Shown piece after piece: positions 35,569 to 45,067 of a stretch of 64,000 nucleotides of DNA (its first letter is position 1; the number at the start of each line of letters is the position of its first letter). The translations under genes were made by a program, and so were the position numbers. Under the pieces are notes generated by a model. It was not told where the DNA came from. It saw only the letters and a program-made list of their open reading frames with translations, and ran no database searches. This DNA comes from Pseudoalteromonas piscicida. Its GTDB lineage: Bacteria > Pseudomonadota > Gammaproteobacteria > Enterobacterales > Alteromonadaceae. The stretch lies in assembly GCF_002208135.1 (NCBI RefSeq), contig NZ_CP021646.1:603501-667500 (forward strand). Direction: 5' to 3'.

Positions 35569-38451
35569 TTAAGCTTCTTGACTCAAATATTGTTGGATAA
35601 ACTCTGTTGCGGCTAAAAAGTCCTGCTCCAATTTATCGCGCATCAGAATAAGCTGATCGGTGGTAAGCGTGCCTTCTTTACATAAGGTCTCAAACTCTAC
35701 GGCTGTCTCAGCTACTTTTTCGGCACCGATAGTTTTAGAGATAGACTTAAGCTGATGACAAGCTTCTATGATTTCCTCTTGGCTCATCGTGATCACTGCG
35801 CCGTTTACATCTCGTGTTAGCTGACTACTTTGTTCCAAATACATTCTGAAAAAGCGATTTCGTTTCGCTTCATCATGGTTTACATACTTGTCTAGCATGT
35901 CCATATTGATAGCTGGTGCAGGTTCGCTGGTTTCTGTTTCAATAATTTCAGGTTCTACAATCATGGCCTCATCAACAGCAGGCTCTAACTCAGTCTCTTG
36001 CTTTGATCCTGCCTGTACTTGGCTAACGGCTACTGGCTCGGCAGCCGAGGGCTCAGCACTTTGTCTCGGCTGCTGTGCTTTTGGTAAGCTTTCTATACAC
36101 TTATTAAGTGTTGCTTCTAATACATTTAACTCTACTGGTTTGGTGATATAGTCATTCATACCACCCGCCTCACAGCGCTCTCTTTCGCCTTTTAGTGCAT
36201 TGGCTGTCACGGCAATGATGTATGGCTGTTCAACGTTATCGGTTGTGGTTTCTACATAGTCTCTAATATGTTTGACCATGTCGTAGCCTGACATCTTCGG
36301 CATATGTAAATCAGTCAGTACGATTGGAAAGTATTCTTTTTTCCAAAGTTCTAGACCTTCCTCACCATTTTCCGCAACCTCGACACCAAAGCCCAGTAAG
36401 TGTAGTTGGTCGGTCAGCACTTGCTGATTTAATACGTTATCTTCAACCAACAACACCAGTTTGTTGGTTGCTCTAGCGTCATCAACGCTTAAAAAGTCGT
36501 TGATGGTGCGTGAAGGTTTAATTTCTTTTGGTTTATGCAAACCGGCAGCAACCAAGATAGCTGTCATAAAGCTAGACTTACATAACGGAGACGCATTGAG
36601 GTAGAAAATATTTTTATGATTAAGCGCGGCCTCGTCCATTTTACTGAGGACAACAACTTGCTGCTCATTCTTCTCAAGTGAATAGACTACGGTTCTTAGC
36701 TCTTCATTGACCTTATTCATCCCGTCTAAACCGTCTAACACCCAAATCAGTTTGTCTTCGTGTTGGTTTTCGGCTATTTCGCTTTCATCGATGATAATCA
36801 CGTTCGCTCCCATAAATGAGAGGTAGCGATTCAAAATAGTGCGCCTCTCACTATTTGGAGTGAGTAGGGCAACAGTGCGACCATTTAACATTTGTTTGTT
36901 TGCGTAATTGACTTTGCCATCAACACTAAATGGTAGCTCCACAACAAACTCACTCCCCATGCCAATATCAGAGTTAACATGGATACTACCCAACATGAGT
37001 TCGATTAGGCTTTTACAAATAGAGAGACCAAGTCCAGTACCGCCAAACTCTCGGGTGATAGAGCCCTCAGCTTGGATAAATGGATTAAAAATCTCTCTTA
37101 GCTGCGCTTTTGTCATGCCTTTACCATTGTCAGTGACGGTAAAGCGTAGGGTGTAATGCTCTGAGGTGTTTTGTGCAACTTCAACGGAGATTTTTACATA
37201 ACCTTGGGTTGAGTCGTCTGTAGTCGTGAATTTAATGGCATTACTGCACAGGTTATAAAGTACTTGCCTAACGCGAACGGTGTCACCAACTAAATTCGTT
37301 GGAATGTCAGGAGCAATAAACAGCTGTAAGTCTAACTTACGTTTTTTCGCTACTGATGAAAGCACACGTGCGACTTCTTCTGTGGTTTCAGCCACCGAGA
37401 AAGCACTATTGTCTATGCGTAATTTACCCGCCTCAATTTTAGAAAAGTCGAGAATATCATCGAGAATACCAAGTAAAGAGAATGCCGAATCGCGAATAAT
37501 CGTGGTGAGGCGATGTTGAGCACCGTCAAGATCTGTTTGACGCAGTAAATCAATGGTACCAATGACGCCGTTCATAGGCGTGCGGATCTCGTGACTCATG
37601 GTGGCTAAGAAAGTGGTTTTTGCATCGCTCGCACGTTCCGCATTTAAAATCGCTTTTTCTAGCGCCAGAGTACGTGCTTGTACTTCGGTTTCGAGGCTTT
37701 CTTGAAGCTGCTTTAATTCGTTTTGCGTTGCTTGATCGGATTCTATGGATGATTGTACTTGCTTTAACAGCGCATTTATCGCTCCAGCAACCTCAGCTAG
37801 GCCGCCACTATAATAGGTACCCACCGTCGACTTGTAGTTTTTATCCATCGTTAGATGATTGATTTCTGAGATGAGCTCTTCAGTATCGTTACTTGATGCG
37901 CCAGAAAGCCTACGAGCAGCAATCACAACAATCATCAAAGCGCTAAGAATAGCGGCTGCGAGCAGTATATAGGCAATGAATGGATCACCTGATGACGTAG
38001 TAGCAACGGGAGGTGTATAGGTCAAAATGAGTTCACCAACGTTTTGCTCATCTAGTAGCAGTGGCATGTGGTAAACCTGCATTGTGTCTTTGTTATAAGA
38101 TTCTTCACGATTCAACGCAATGATTTGTTCACCTGCACTTTGTTGAAAAACTAGGTTTGGTTGTCCCATCCCTGTATTGACATACAAATAGGCGCCTAAA
38201 CGTTCGTTGGATGCTAATAACGCGGATATAATCTGCTTGGCATTGTCAAAACCGTGCTGTGTTACAACCTTTGCAAGAGGAGCTGCAATTGTTGTTGCTT
38301 GCTGCTTAAGGTTCACGGTCGATGCAGTAGGTGCGGAAGTTTGTTTTGGCAGTAGGTAAGCACCTGCGGCGCTACATAGTCCAACAGTCAGTATTGCGAT
38401 AAATAAAAAAAGTATCCGTCCATTTGCATTGGTACTCGCGCTATTTGGCAT
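35569..38451 (-). CDS. Hybrid sensor histidine kinase (HisKA-HATPase-REC-Hpt)
   Basis: The 960-residue protein has two membrane helices (near residues 12-30 and 160-182) around a periplasmic sensor region, a HAMP-like stretch and a coiled coil (LKQLQESLETEVQARTLALE). Then come HisKA with H287 in TMSHEIRTPMNG, HATPase_c (LYNLCSNAIKF, TDNGKGM, GGTGLGLSICKSL), a degenerate receiver-like segment, a true receiver with D714 in VLTDLHMPKMSG, and a C-terminal Hpt domain with H899 in EACHQLKS. The layout resembles BarA/ArcB-type phosphorelay kinases. The partner regulator is not nearby. Transcribed alone. Confidence 0.93.
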   Translation of the reverse strand: MPNSASTNANGRILFLFIAILTVGLCSAAGAYLLPKQTSAPTASTVNLKQQATTIAAPLAKVVTQHGFDNAKQIISALLASNERLGAYLYVNTGMGQPNLVFQQSAGEQIIALNREESYNKDTMQVYHMPLLLDEQNVGELILTYTPPVATTSSGDPFIAYILLAAAILSALMIVVIAARRLSGASSNDTEELISEINHLTMDKNYKSTVGTYYSGGLAEVAGAINALLKQVQSSIESDQATQNELKQLQESLETEVQARTLALEKAILNAERASDAKTTFLATMSHEIRTPMNGVIGTIDLLRQTDLDGAQHRLTTIIRDSAFSLLGILDDILDFSKIEAGKLRIDNSAFSVAETTEEVARVLSSVAKKRKLDLQLFIAPDIPTNLVGDTVRVRQVLYNLCSNAIKFTTTDDSTQGYVKISVEVAQNTSEHYTLRFTVTDNGKGMTKAQLREIFNPFIQAEGSITREFGGTGLGLSICKSLIELMLGSIHVNSDIGMGSEFVVELPFSVDGKVNYANKQMLNGRTVALLTPNSERRTILNRYLSFMGANVIIIDESEIAENQHEDKLIWVLDGLDGMNKVNEELRTVVYSLEKNEQQVVVLSKMDEAALNHKNIFYLNASPLCKSSFMTAILVAAGLHKPKEIKPSRTINDFLSVDDARATNKLVLLVEDNVLNQQVLTDQLHLLGFGVEVAENGEEGLELWKKEYFPIVLTDLHMPKMSGYDMVKHIRDYVETTTDNVEQPYIIAVTANALKGERERCEAGGMNDYITKPVELNVLEATLNKCIESLPKAQQPRQSAEPSAAEPVAVSQVQAGSKQETELEPAVDEAMIVEPEIIETETSEPAPAINMDMLDKYVNHDEAKRNRFFRMYLEQSSQLTRDVNGAVITMSQEEIIEACHQLKSISKTIGAEKVAETAVEFETLCKEGTLTTDQLILMRDKLEQDFLAATEFIQQYLSQEA

Positions 38452-38716
38452 GCTTAATCCCGAAACAATTATTTATACTTACTAGTTGTAGCAATCCTAT
38501 CACCTTCGGCAAGTTTTTACCTCTCGTTTTTCAATCAATAGTGGTAATACAATGAGATGCGATGATTATTTTAAATCTTAAAATAATCAGATTGTTATCT
38601 CGATAATTTTAATAAGCCTTCGATATATAAAGCATTAAAATTTAATAAAAATTAAATTTTACGTAACGTTTTTATAAAGTAGTATTCGCTAAACCTAATA
38701 CTTATAAGGATATCTC

Positions 38717-39925
38717 ATGTTTTTACGTCAAAGTCGGCTGGTGTTTGGTTGGCTCATTATACTACTGGGCTGCGCCTTACTCACTGCCTGCAACAACAGT
38801 GACAACGCTATTGTGATTGAAAATAGCGCTAGCGAAAACATAACTGCCACTCCCCCTCGCTACGGAAAGGTAGGAGACGGGCTACTCAGCGAGCAATTGG
38901 AAGCAATCCGCGCTGAGTTTGCTATGCCAGCCCTTGGCGGATTTATCGTTTATGGAGATGAGTTGATTGAGCTTGATGTTGCCGGTGTGCGAGTGAGCAC
39001 AGGCCAAGCTTTGGTCACTAAACTTGATAAGTGGTCGATTGGCTCGTTCAGTAAGTCCATGACGGCAACGGTAGCCGCTCGTTTGGTTGAGCAGGGATTA
39101 ATTCGATTTGACAGTCGGGTGAGTGATGTTTTCCCTGAGTTAGTCGGAAAAATTAACCCTGAATTTGAGTCTGTGACATTAACTGCACTGCTTTCGATGA
39201 CATCAGGGTTAAAGCGTGATCTTGATTCCATGTATTCAGGTAAGTGGCATTTAGATAAACGTGGCATGGTCGAGCAAAGATATGCCTGGACTCAAGAGGT
39301 GTTAACGACGCAACCAGAAGTGACTCACGGAACCTATCTATATAGTAATGCAGGTTATGTTGTTGCAGGGCATATGTTGGAGCGAGTGACGGGGCAATCA
39401 TGGGAGGCGTTAGTGAAACAAGAGGTATTCATTCCTCTGGGAATGGCAAATATCGGATTTGGGCCTGCCAGTTATGGAGATCCTGAAGGACAGCCGAGTG
39501 GCCATCAAATGCGAGAAGGGCAATGGCATCCAATAACACCAGCCGACAGGGTAGATTTACCAAATGTTGTTGGACCAGCCGGGTTAGTCAGTACGACCTT
39601 GACCGATCTGTCACACTATTTACGTGCTTATCTCGCGGGTGCCAGAGGTGGCGATAATTTGATTGGTGCTAATTCATATACGCGACTGCTCACACCGGTT
39701 AGCCCAGAATATGGCTTAGGCTGGATCCTCACTCCAAACAACAATAGCTTTCATCACAATGGCTTTACTGGAACCTTTTATTTAGACAACTTAGTGTTGC
39801 CAGAAAAGAACATCGCGATATTAGCGGTAACAAATGGTGATACAAGTAATGCAAAACAAGCGGTAGAAAAAGCGATATTGGTTATGCAGCAAAGATTTGA
39901 AGCGCAATATAAAGACAATCTCTAA
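38717..39925 (+). CDS. Serine hydrolase lipoprotein of the class C beta-lactamase family
   Basis: The 402-residue protein begins with a lipoprotein signal peptide (LIILLGCALLTAC, cleavage before Cys). The hydrolase domain has the SxxK motif in GSFSKSMTAT, YxN as YSN in TYLYSNAGYVVAG, and an HxG-type third motif in FHHNGFTG. This group (Beta-lactamase Pfam family) includes esterases, D-aminopeptidases and PBP-like proteins; real beta-lactamases usually have KTG in the third motif, so antibiotic hydrolysis is unlikely. It has its own promoter region and an AAGGATAT ribosome site. Confidence 0.87.
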   Translation: MFLRQSRLVFGWLIILLGCALLTACNNSDNAIVIENSASENITATPPRYGKVGDGLLSEQLEAIRAEFAMPALGGFIVYGDELIELDVAGVRVSTGQALVTKLDKWSIGSFSKSMTATVAARLVEQGLIRFDSRVSDVFPELVGKINPEFESVTLTALLSMTSGLKRDLDSMYSGKWHLDKRGMVEQRYAWTQEVLTTQPEVTHGTYLYSNAGYVVAGHMLERVTGQSWEALVKQEVFIPLGMANIGFGPASYGDPEGQPSGHQMREGQWHPITPADRVDLPNVVGPAGLVSTTLTDLSHYLRAYLAGARGGDNLIGANSYTRLLTPVSPEYGLGWILTPNNNSFHHNGFTGTFYLDNLVLPEKNIAILAVTNGDTSNAKQAVEKAILVMQQRFEAQYKDNL

Positions 39926-40193
39926 ACAGGATTGATAAACCTTATCGCCAAACTTCGCGATAGGAATAAGATGGAATGCATATCTCCATATCCATTTATT
40001 CCTTTCAGCACATATTTCTCTTAAGTGACGGCTTTTTCCTTGTTATAGGCCTAGAGTGGTTTGCCTGCTTCATAGATACAAGCCGTTAAATGCAGTAAAA
40101 CATGGCTAGTCGCGTGTTTTTTCATCGAAAAAGCGGTATTTTAACCGCTTTGTCTGAAAACTGTGCAAACGATAAATGTATTTAAAAAAAGGG
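39926..40193. other. Intergenic region before the tRNA array
   Basis: No gene is seen. AT-rich sequence leads into the tRNA promoter at 40194. Confidence 0.5.
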
Positions 40194-40222
40194 TTGACTT
40201 AGAACCGCAAAACCCGTTTAAT
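40194..40222 (+). promoter_or_regulatory. Sigma-70 promoter of the tRNA array
   Basis: TTGACT (-35, 40194-40199), a 17-bp spacer and TTTAAT (-10, 40217-40222) are each one mismatch from consensus. A GC-rich stretch (ACGCCGCAC) follows, typical of stringently controlled stable RNA promoters. The first tRNA begins at 40232. Confidence 0.8.
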
Positions 40223-40231
40223 ACGCCGCAC

Positions 40232-40307
40232 GCCCAGATAGCTCAGTCGGTAGAGCAGAGGATTGAAAATCCTCGTGTCGGTGGTTCGATTCCGCCTCTG
40301 GGCACCA
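40232..40307 (+). tRNA. tRNA-Phe (GAA), copy 1
   Basis: A 76-nt cloverleaf with acceptor GCCCAGA/TCTGGGC, D arm GCTC-AGTCGGTAGAGC, anticodon loop with GAA (GATTGAAAATC), TTCGATTCC in the T arm, and encoded CCA. Confidence 0.97.
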
Positions 40308-40370
40308 AATTAAAATCATTGCATTAGCAATGTGGTGCGTGCAGAAACTGCATGGTACACGAATTAGTGT

Positions 40371-40446
<76 letters not shown>

Positions 40447-40525
40447 TTTAATTTAGGCGTTAGCCTTTTTTTTCTAGAACGCTCAGTTGATTGAGTTTTT
40501 TAGGATTTAGATACTTGAAAGATTT

Positions 40526-40590
40526 GCCCAGATAGCTCATTCGGTAGAGCTGCTTGGAGTTGTATTGAAAATCCCTTTAGGATTCAGATA
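40526..40590 (+). pseudogene. Degenerate tRNA-Phe remnant
   Basis: The first 25 or so bases (GCCCAGATAGCTCATTCGG) match tRNA-Phe with one change, then the sequence diverges. A TATTGAAAATCC piece similar to the anticodon arm follows, but no T arm or acceptor 3' strand. It cannot fold as a tRNA. Confidence 0.7.
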
Positions 40591-40603
40591 CTAAAAAAGA
40601 TTT

Positions 40604-40679
40604 GCCCAGATAGCTCAGTCGGTAGAGCAGAGGATTGAAAATCCTCGTGTCGGTGGTTCGATTCCGCCTCTGGGCACCA
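40604..40679 (+). tRNA. tRNA-Phe (GAA), copy 2
   Basis: Identical by eye to the copy at 40232, including encoded CCA. The preceding spacer shares a block with that before copy 3 (ATTCAGATACTAAAAAAGAT). Confidence 0.97.
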
Positions 40680-40690
40680 TAATTTAGTGT

Positions 40691-40766
<76 letters not shown>

Positions 40767-40868
40767 CTTTATTTAGGCGAAAGCCACTATTTCTAAATGC
40801 TCAATTGACAGAGTTTTTAGAAAGTGTATTGAAAATCCCTTTGAGGATTCAGATACTAAAAAAGATTT

Positions 40869-40944
40869 GCCCAGATAGCTCAGTCGGTAGAGCAGAGGAT
40901 TGAAAATCCTCGTGTCGGTGGTTCGATTCCGCCTCTGGGCACCA
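40869..40944 (+). tRNA. tRNA-Phe (GAA), copy 3
   Basis: Identical by eye to the other two tRNA-Phe genes. It is the last of the array, with a strong terminator just after it. Confidence 0.97.
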
Positions 40945-40950
40945 TCCTTT

Positions 40951-40978
40951 AAAAAGCCTCGCAATCGCGAGGCTTTTT
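40951..40978 (+). terminator. Rho-independent terminator of the tRNA array
   Basis: A perfect 12-bp stem (AAAAAGCCTCGC / GCGAGGCTTTTT) with a 4-nt loop and T run lies 6 bp after the last CCA. Confidence 0.93.
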
Positions 40979-41052
40979 GCTTTCTGGCATTTGCAAATCT
41001 TAGCTTAGTGCGGGGTTACTGCCTACATTAAGCTAAAACTCTTGTTAGCCTA

Positions 41053-42270
41053 TCACTCAATTCCCATGCAACTGGCGTAAAAGCTGGTAGTCGCAGGCCA
41101 GTCGCTAAATACTGCAACTACGCCAACTTGTTTTGTCAATATGTCCAACACCCTAAGTATATCGCCATCATGCTTAACTGCGTTTTTTACAGATTGATAA
41201 TACCAACCGCCGCCGTTCGCTAAAGGGCCTGAGCGCTCTAAAGACCAAGCAATGATTTTTAATCCAGCGCGTTTAGCGGCGAGGGCGTACTGCGACGGAA
41301 TGATATCGCCGTTTTTATCTTCGCTAATTAACATCCAAATTGGTGGGGCGATAATTTTTACCTTATTTTTGACTAAGTCTTCCATTGACGGTTGCCAAGT
41401 ACTTGGTTTGTTAATATCAAACTGTTCGCCAGCTTCTCTACCATCAAGAAATACGGCATGGTTTGCAAACTCTGGGGCATGTTTTATCCAGTACTGAATA
41501 TCTTGGTAAGAAAAGGATTGTGGAAAAACTTGAGATGGGGGGACATTGTGCTCAGTATATTCGTCCAACATTTTTTGCGCGAGCTGACTTTGGCTTAACC
41601 CATTAAAGGGCATTGGCACTTCTGGCGCTTTTAACTCAGGACTCATATTTACACCAAGTTGCTTAAATAAAGCAATGCTTTCGCTGTGGGTCATCAAGGT
41701 CCCGGAACTGGCATAAAGATCAGTACGCCAATAGGGAGTACCTCTGACAAACTCTGCCACTGTGGTCGCTTGACGATTCACACCATCCATTTTGCCTTTA
41801 AGTTGCTTGAATTCTGCTAAGGTAATGTCTGAGGTGCAGCATTGAGCAGATGCAAGTGTACTAGAGTCTGGATTGGCTGGTGTGAAGGGTTGTCGACACT
41901 TGCTAGCAAGCTTAGGCTGTAACAAGATATCGGTTGTTGCATGGAGGTCGCATTGTGCATGGCGGCAAACGAGAGTCTTGTCTTTGGTGAAGGTCACATC
42001 GCATTCAAGCGTGCCTGCTCCCATTTTTGCGGCGGCCATGTATGATTCTTTGGTGTGCTCAGGGTAGAAAAGTGGCGCACCGCGATGCCCTATGGAAAAG
42101 CGTGTGCGCATGATTGGTTTATCTAAACAGCCTGTAAGTTTTTCTTTAAGCTCACCATCTGGAAGTTGAGAGACCAAAAATTGAGGCCGTGTACCTACAT
42201 CGAACCGCTGAATAGCTTGGCAGCCTGTTAACACAACTGCCAACCACGTAATCCATATTATTTGGCGCAT
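41053..42270 (-). CDS. Glycerophosphodiester phosphodiesterase family lipoprotein
   Basis: The 405-residue product begins with a lipoprotein signal (WITWLAVVLTGCQ). The GDPD core is SIGHRGAPLFYPEHTKESY with the catalytic His and Arg, then GTLECDVTFTKD with metal-binding Glu and Asp, and CRHAQCDLHATTDIL with the second catalytic His. It is larger than GlpQ (about 330-355 residues) because of an insert with several Cys. It would release alcohols from glycerophosphodiesters in the periplasm. The closing SDWPATTSFYAS is typical of the larger group. Monocistronic. Confidence 0.9.
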   Translation of the reverse strand: MRQIIWITWLAVVLTGCQAIQRFDVGTRPQFLVSQLPDGELKEKLTGCLDKPIMRTRFSIGHRGAPLFYPEHTKESYMAAAKMGAGTLECDVTFTKDKTLVCRHAQCDLHATTDILLQPKLASKCRQPFTPANPDSSTLASAQCCTSDITLAEFKQLKGKMDGVNRQATTVAEFVRGTPYWRTDLYASSGTLMTHSESIALFKQLGVNMSPELKAPEVPMPFNGLSQSQLAQKMLDEYTEHNVPPSQVFPQSFSYQDIQYWIKHAPEFANHAVFLDGREAGEQFDINKPSTWQPSMEDLVKNKVKIIAPPIWMLISEDKNGDIIPSQYALAAKRAGLKIIAWSLERSGPLANGGGWYYQSVKNAVKHDGDILRVLDILTKQVGVVAVFSDWPATTSFYASCMGIE

Positions 42271-42350
42271 ACCTGCCCAATTCTAATTAAGCGTGAAAGG
42301 CGTAAGTAGAGCATGGAATTTTTACAGTCCGATGTCATACCTCAATTCGC

Positions 42351-43076
42351 TTAACGATATTGCTGACGATAGTTCTCCACCCACAATTTAGTGGCGCCAC
42401 AAACGGCAACGGGCATCACAATGAGATTAACAAATGGGATTGAGGTCAGTACAAACACCGCAAAGCCAAAGCCATAAGACAGCCCTTGCTTACTCTTCAA
42501 ATCATCTTTCATTTGCTTGAAATGAATTTTATGGTTATCGAACGGATAGTCATTGTATTGCACGCTGTACATCCAACACGTAAACATAATCCATAAAATT
42601 TGCCCAACGATAGGTAGCATCCAAAGTAAGATGAAAAAGCCAAGCGCACGTGGAAGGTAGTAGCAGAGTTTAGTCCATTCTCGACCCAGCATTCTCGGCA
42701 CATCTTTTACGGTATCAATGAGCTTATCATCATTGATTTGTTGGTTGGTTAGGTAAAGTTCTACTTTTTCGGAGAGTAAGCCATTGAAAGGCGCAGCAAT
42801 AAAGTTGGTTATCACCGTGAAAATCATACTATAACTAAAAAGTATCACTAAGATGGCAATTGGCCACATCAGCCATTCTAACCAACTGAGCCAGTCTGGT
42901 AGTAATCCGTTGAGATAATTAAACCCTTGAGTCAGCCAGTCATAAAGGAAAAAGAGCGACGCACCAAATAGCAATACATTGATTGTTAGGGGAATAAATA
43001 CAAAACGTTTTAACCCTTTTTGGGTGATCAAAGAAAAGCCGGCAATAAAGTACTCGATACCGCGTGATAGTTGCAC
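42351..43076 (-). CDS. cysZ: Sulfate transporter CysZ
   Basis: The 241-residue membrane protein follows E. coli CysZ closely: RGIEYFIAGFSLITQKGLKR, FVFIPLTINVLLFG, PDWLSWLEWLMWPIAILVIL, NFIAAPFNGLLSE and the NDYPFDNHKI segment. CysZ brings sulfate into the cell for cysteine synthesis. I start at the GTG at 43076, with GAGG about 9 nt upstream; the frame extends 45 bp further to an ATG without a ribosome site and with no homology to CysZ. Monocistronic. Confidence 0.92.
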   Translation of the reverse strand: MQLSRGIEYFIAGFSLITQKGLKRFVFIPLTINVLLFGASLFFLYDWLTQGFNYLNGLLPDWLSWLEWLMWPIAILVILFSYSMIFTVITNFIAAPFNGLLSEKVELYLTNQQINDDKLIDTVKDVPRMLGREWTKLCYYLPRALGFFILLWMLPIVGQILWIMFTCWMYSVQYNDYPFDNHKIHFKQMKDDLKSKQGLSYGFGFAVFVLTSIPFVNLIVMPVAVCGATKLWVENYRQQYR

Positions 43077-43331
43077 TGTACACCTCGTGTTGTGATTTAA
43101 TTCTTTTGATTTAAGACACATACCAAAAATGTTGGCGTTAGTATAACGCGAAACAGCTCGCTACAAACAGAAGATTAGTAACAATTCATCTCAGCCTACA
43201 CAGTGCCTGAGTGTGCGTATAAAAATTAACCTTAATATATTTAGCAGCTTAGTAAATAGACTAGAAATAATACTTGTAAACACGAGAAACTGCCCATACA
43301 CTCAAAGTAAGGCAGTAGAAGTGAGAATACT

Positions 43332-43607
43332 ATGCGGTTAGTTCGTTGGATGATTACATTTTGTATGTTGAGTCTGTTGACAGTGTCAACGGCAGATGCT
43401 GCTAAATGTGATACCACGCTTTCAATCGCGCCTATCGTTGTCGACCTAGACAATTCGAATTCCAGCCCTGACTTAGATGATTGCGTTGTATCAACAACTC
43501 ATCGTTTCGTGGTTGCTAGTAGCTTTATCATAGCGCAATCGCAACCAACCTATTCTTATTCAAACTCAGTATGCGAGTCTATTAGAGCACCACCTGTCGC
43601 AAATTAA
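43332..43607 (+). CDS. Small predicted secreted protein, unknown function
   Basis: The 91-residue product has a clear signal peptide (RWMITFCMLSLLTVSTADA/A). The mature part of about 68 residues has three Cys and many Ser, Asp and Asn. No family is known to me. It lies 47 bp before the CBS-domain gene in the same direction and may be cotranscribed with it. The overlapping minus-strand frame has no ribosome site or sensible composition. Confidence 0.55.
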   Translation: MRLVRWMITFCMLSLLTVSTADAAKCDTTLSIAPIVVDLDNSNSSPDLDDCVVSTTHRFVVASSFIIAQSQPTYSYSNSVCESIRAPPVAN

Positions 43608-43654
43608 TTTAGTCCTTTTCCGTGCTTAATTAATTTTAAAGATAGAGGTGATCT

Positions 43655-44248
43655 ATGAACACTTACACAGTATTGAAAACTCAACCTGTTGCAAATTATG
43701 AACTTGCTGAAAATAACTTCCCAGCTTGTAACACTGACAACCTAGAGCAAGCGCCAGCACATTGCTTAATGCACAATCTACATTTGGCACCAATGCAGCA
43801 TATTGATGAAAACAGTAGCATAGATGAAGCTACGTTAGTGCTGGACAAAACACACCGCAGAGCAAGCTTTGTCGTCAATAGCAAAGAGAAGCTTGTTGGT
43901 ATGATCTCTAATGCAAGAATTGGCAGTCGCTACGTGTTGAGTATTGCAGAAAGACGTGGCTGTACAAGACGTGATTTAAACGTTAATGATGTCATGATCC
44001 CACTATCAGATCTTCGTCAAATCACCTTAAAACAAACTAGCCAAACAGTGGTTGGCAATGTGCTAAAAACAATGGAAGAAGGTGGTTTCGAGTTCTTACT
44101 TGTTATTGATGAAGTGACTCAGCATCCAGTCGGTTATTTTGACCTAATTGATATGATGAAAGCCTGTGGACGTGCAGTAAACTCGATGAAACCAGCAAAT
44201 AAATTCAGTGATATTGTTGGTACAATTTTGCACCACGCTGAAATTTAA
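43655..44248 (+). CDS. CBS-domain protein
   Basis: The 197-residue soluble protein carries a pair of CBS motifs after a 45-residue unique N terminus: SSIDEATLVLDKTHRRASFVVNSKEK-type first motif, and LRQITLKQTSQTVVGNVLKT...FEFLLVIDEVTQHPVGYFDLIDM as the second. CBS pairs usually bind adenine nucleotides and sense energy status; no effector domain is attached, so its target is unknown. The ribosome site AGAGGTG is strong. A terminator follows. Confidence 0.8.
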   Translation: MNTYTVLKTQPVANYELAENNFPACNTDNLEQAPAHCLMHNLHLAPMQHIDENSSIDEATLVLDKTHRRASFVVNSKEKLVGMISNARIGSRYVLSIAERRGCTRRDLNVNDVMIPLSDLRQITLKQTSQTVVGNVLKTMEEGGFEFLLVIDEVTQHPVGYFDLIDMMKACGRAVNSMKPANKFSDIVGTILHHAEI

Positions 44249-44283
44249 AAGAATCCCTATAGTTAATGTAAATTAAAGTTAGC

Positions 44284-44307
44284 AAGGCGTCGTAAGGCGC
44301 CTTTTTT
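44284..44307 (+). terminator. Terminator of the CBS-protein gene
   Basis: A short stem AAGGCG / CGCCTT with an 8-nt loop is followed by six T in total. Confidence 0.7.
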
Positions 44308-44351
44308 GTGCCTCGAGTTTGCTCCTATGCAGCAGGGGATAGGAGCTATTA

Positions 44352-44816
44352 TTACTTTGCGCCAGCAAACCCAAGCTGTCGCCAAGACTCGTAAACAAAA
44401 ACAGAAACAGCATTAGACAGATTCATGCTGCGGCTATCGGGACGCATTGGGATACGGACTCGCTGAGGCTCAGGCAGTGAAAAAATAATGTCTTCAGGCA
44501 AACCTCGAGTTTCAGGGCCAAACAATAGACAGTCACCGGCTTCATAGGCAACTTCATGATGGTACTTGGTACCTTTTGTCGTGCAAGCAAATACGCGCTT
44601 TGGACTTCGTTTTGCTAAATATGCTTCAAAGTTTGGATGGCGCTCTACTTCGCTAAACTCGTGATAATCAAGGCCTGCACGTCTTACCCGTTTATCATCC
44701 CATTCAAATCCTAGCGGCTCTATCAGGTGTAGTGAATATCCTGTATTGGCACACAAACGAATAATATTGCCTGTATTAGGCGGGATCTCGGGTTGGTATA
44801 AAACGATATCTAACAT
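44352..44816 (-). CDS. trmL: tRNA (cytidine/uridine-34 2'-O)-methyltransferase TrmL
   Basis: The 154-residue SPOUT methyltransferase starts [20 protein letters not shown] at the ATG at 44816 (GAGG 8 nt upstream); a TTG four codons earlier is unlikely. The trefoil-knot SAM site is formed by [11 protein letters not shown] and [22 protein letters not shown]. TrmL methylates the wobble base of tRNA-Leu isoacceptors. Near full-length match to the 157-residue E. coli protein. Confidence 0.96.
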   Translation of the reverse strand: MLDIVLYQPEIPPNTGNIIRLCANTGYSLHLIEPLGFEWDDKRVRRAGLDYHEFSEVERHPNFEAYLAKRSPKRVFACTTKGTKYHHEVAYEAGDCLLFGPETRGLPEDIIFSLPEPQRVRIPMRPDSRSMNLSNAVSVFVYESWRQLGFAGAK

Positions 44817-45067
44817 GATAGGCCTCAATTAAATTTTGCCCGGCAGTATAGCTGATACTTGTCGACATTTACATGTGCTGCGCTTGATAGAGCGAAATCC
44901 ATTACCCGGTTTTTAAAGTACGACTGTTGTGAAAAAGTATACAACCGTAATCTGTTTTTCATTTCAAAGCATTACCCTGTAATATAACAGCATCGCGATG
45001 CCGTGGCATTTTGCGAGGGTTAGTCATCCAAACGTTAGATTAAATAACATGAAAAATTGAGGTGCCA

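Noticed and set aside
38717..39925. Antibiotic beta-lactamase
   Set aside because: The third motif is HNG rather than KTG and the protein is a lipoprotein of the broad serine-hydrolase group. A resistance role is not supported.
40773..40964. 63-residue minus-strand frame across tRNA-Phe (RNRTTDTRIFNPLLYRLSYLG)
   Set aside because: It is the antisense of a tRNA gene and its spacer, a well-known false protein in databases.
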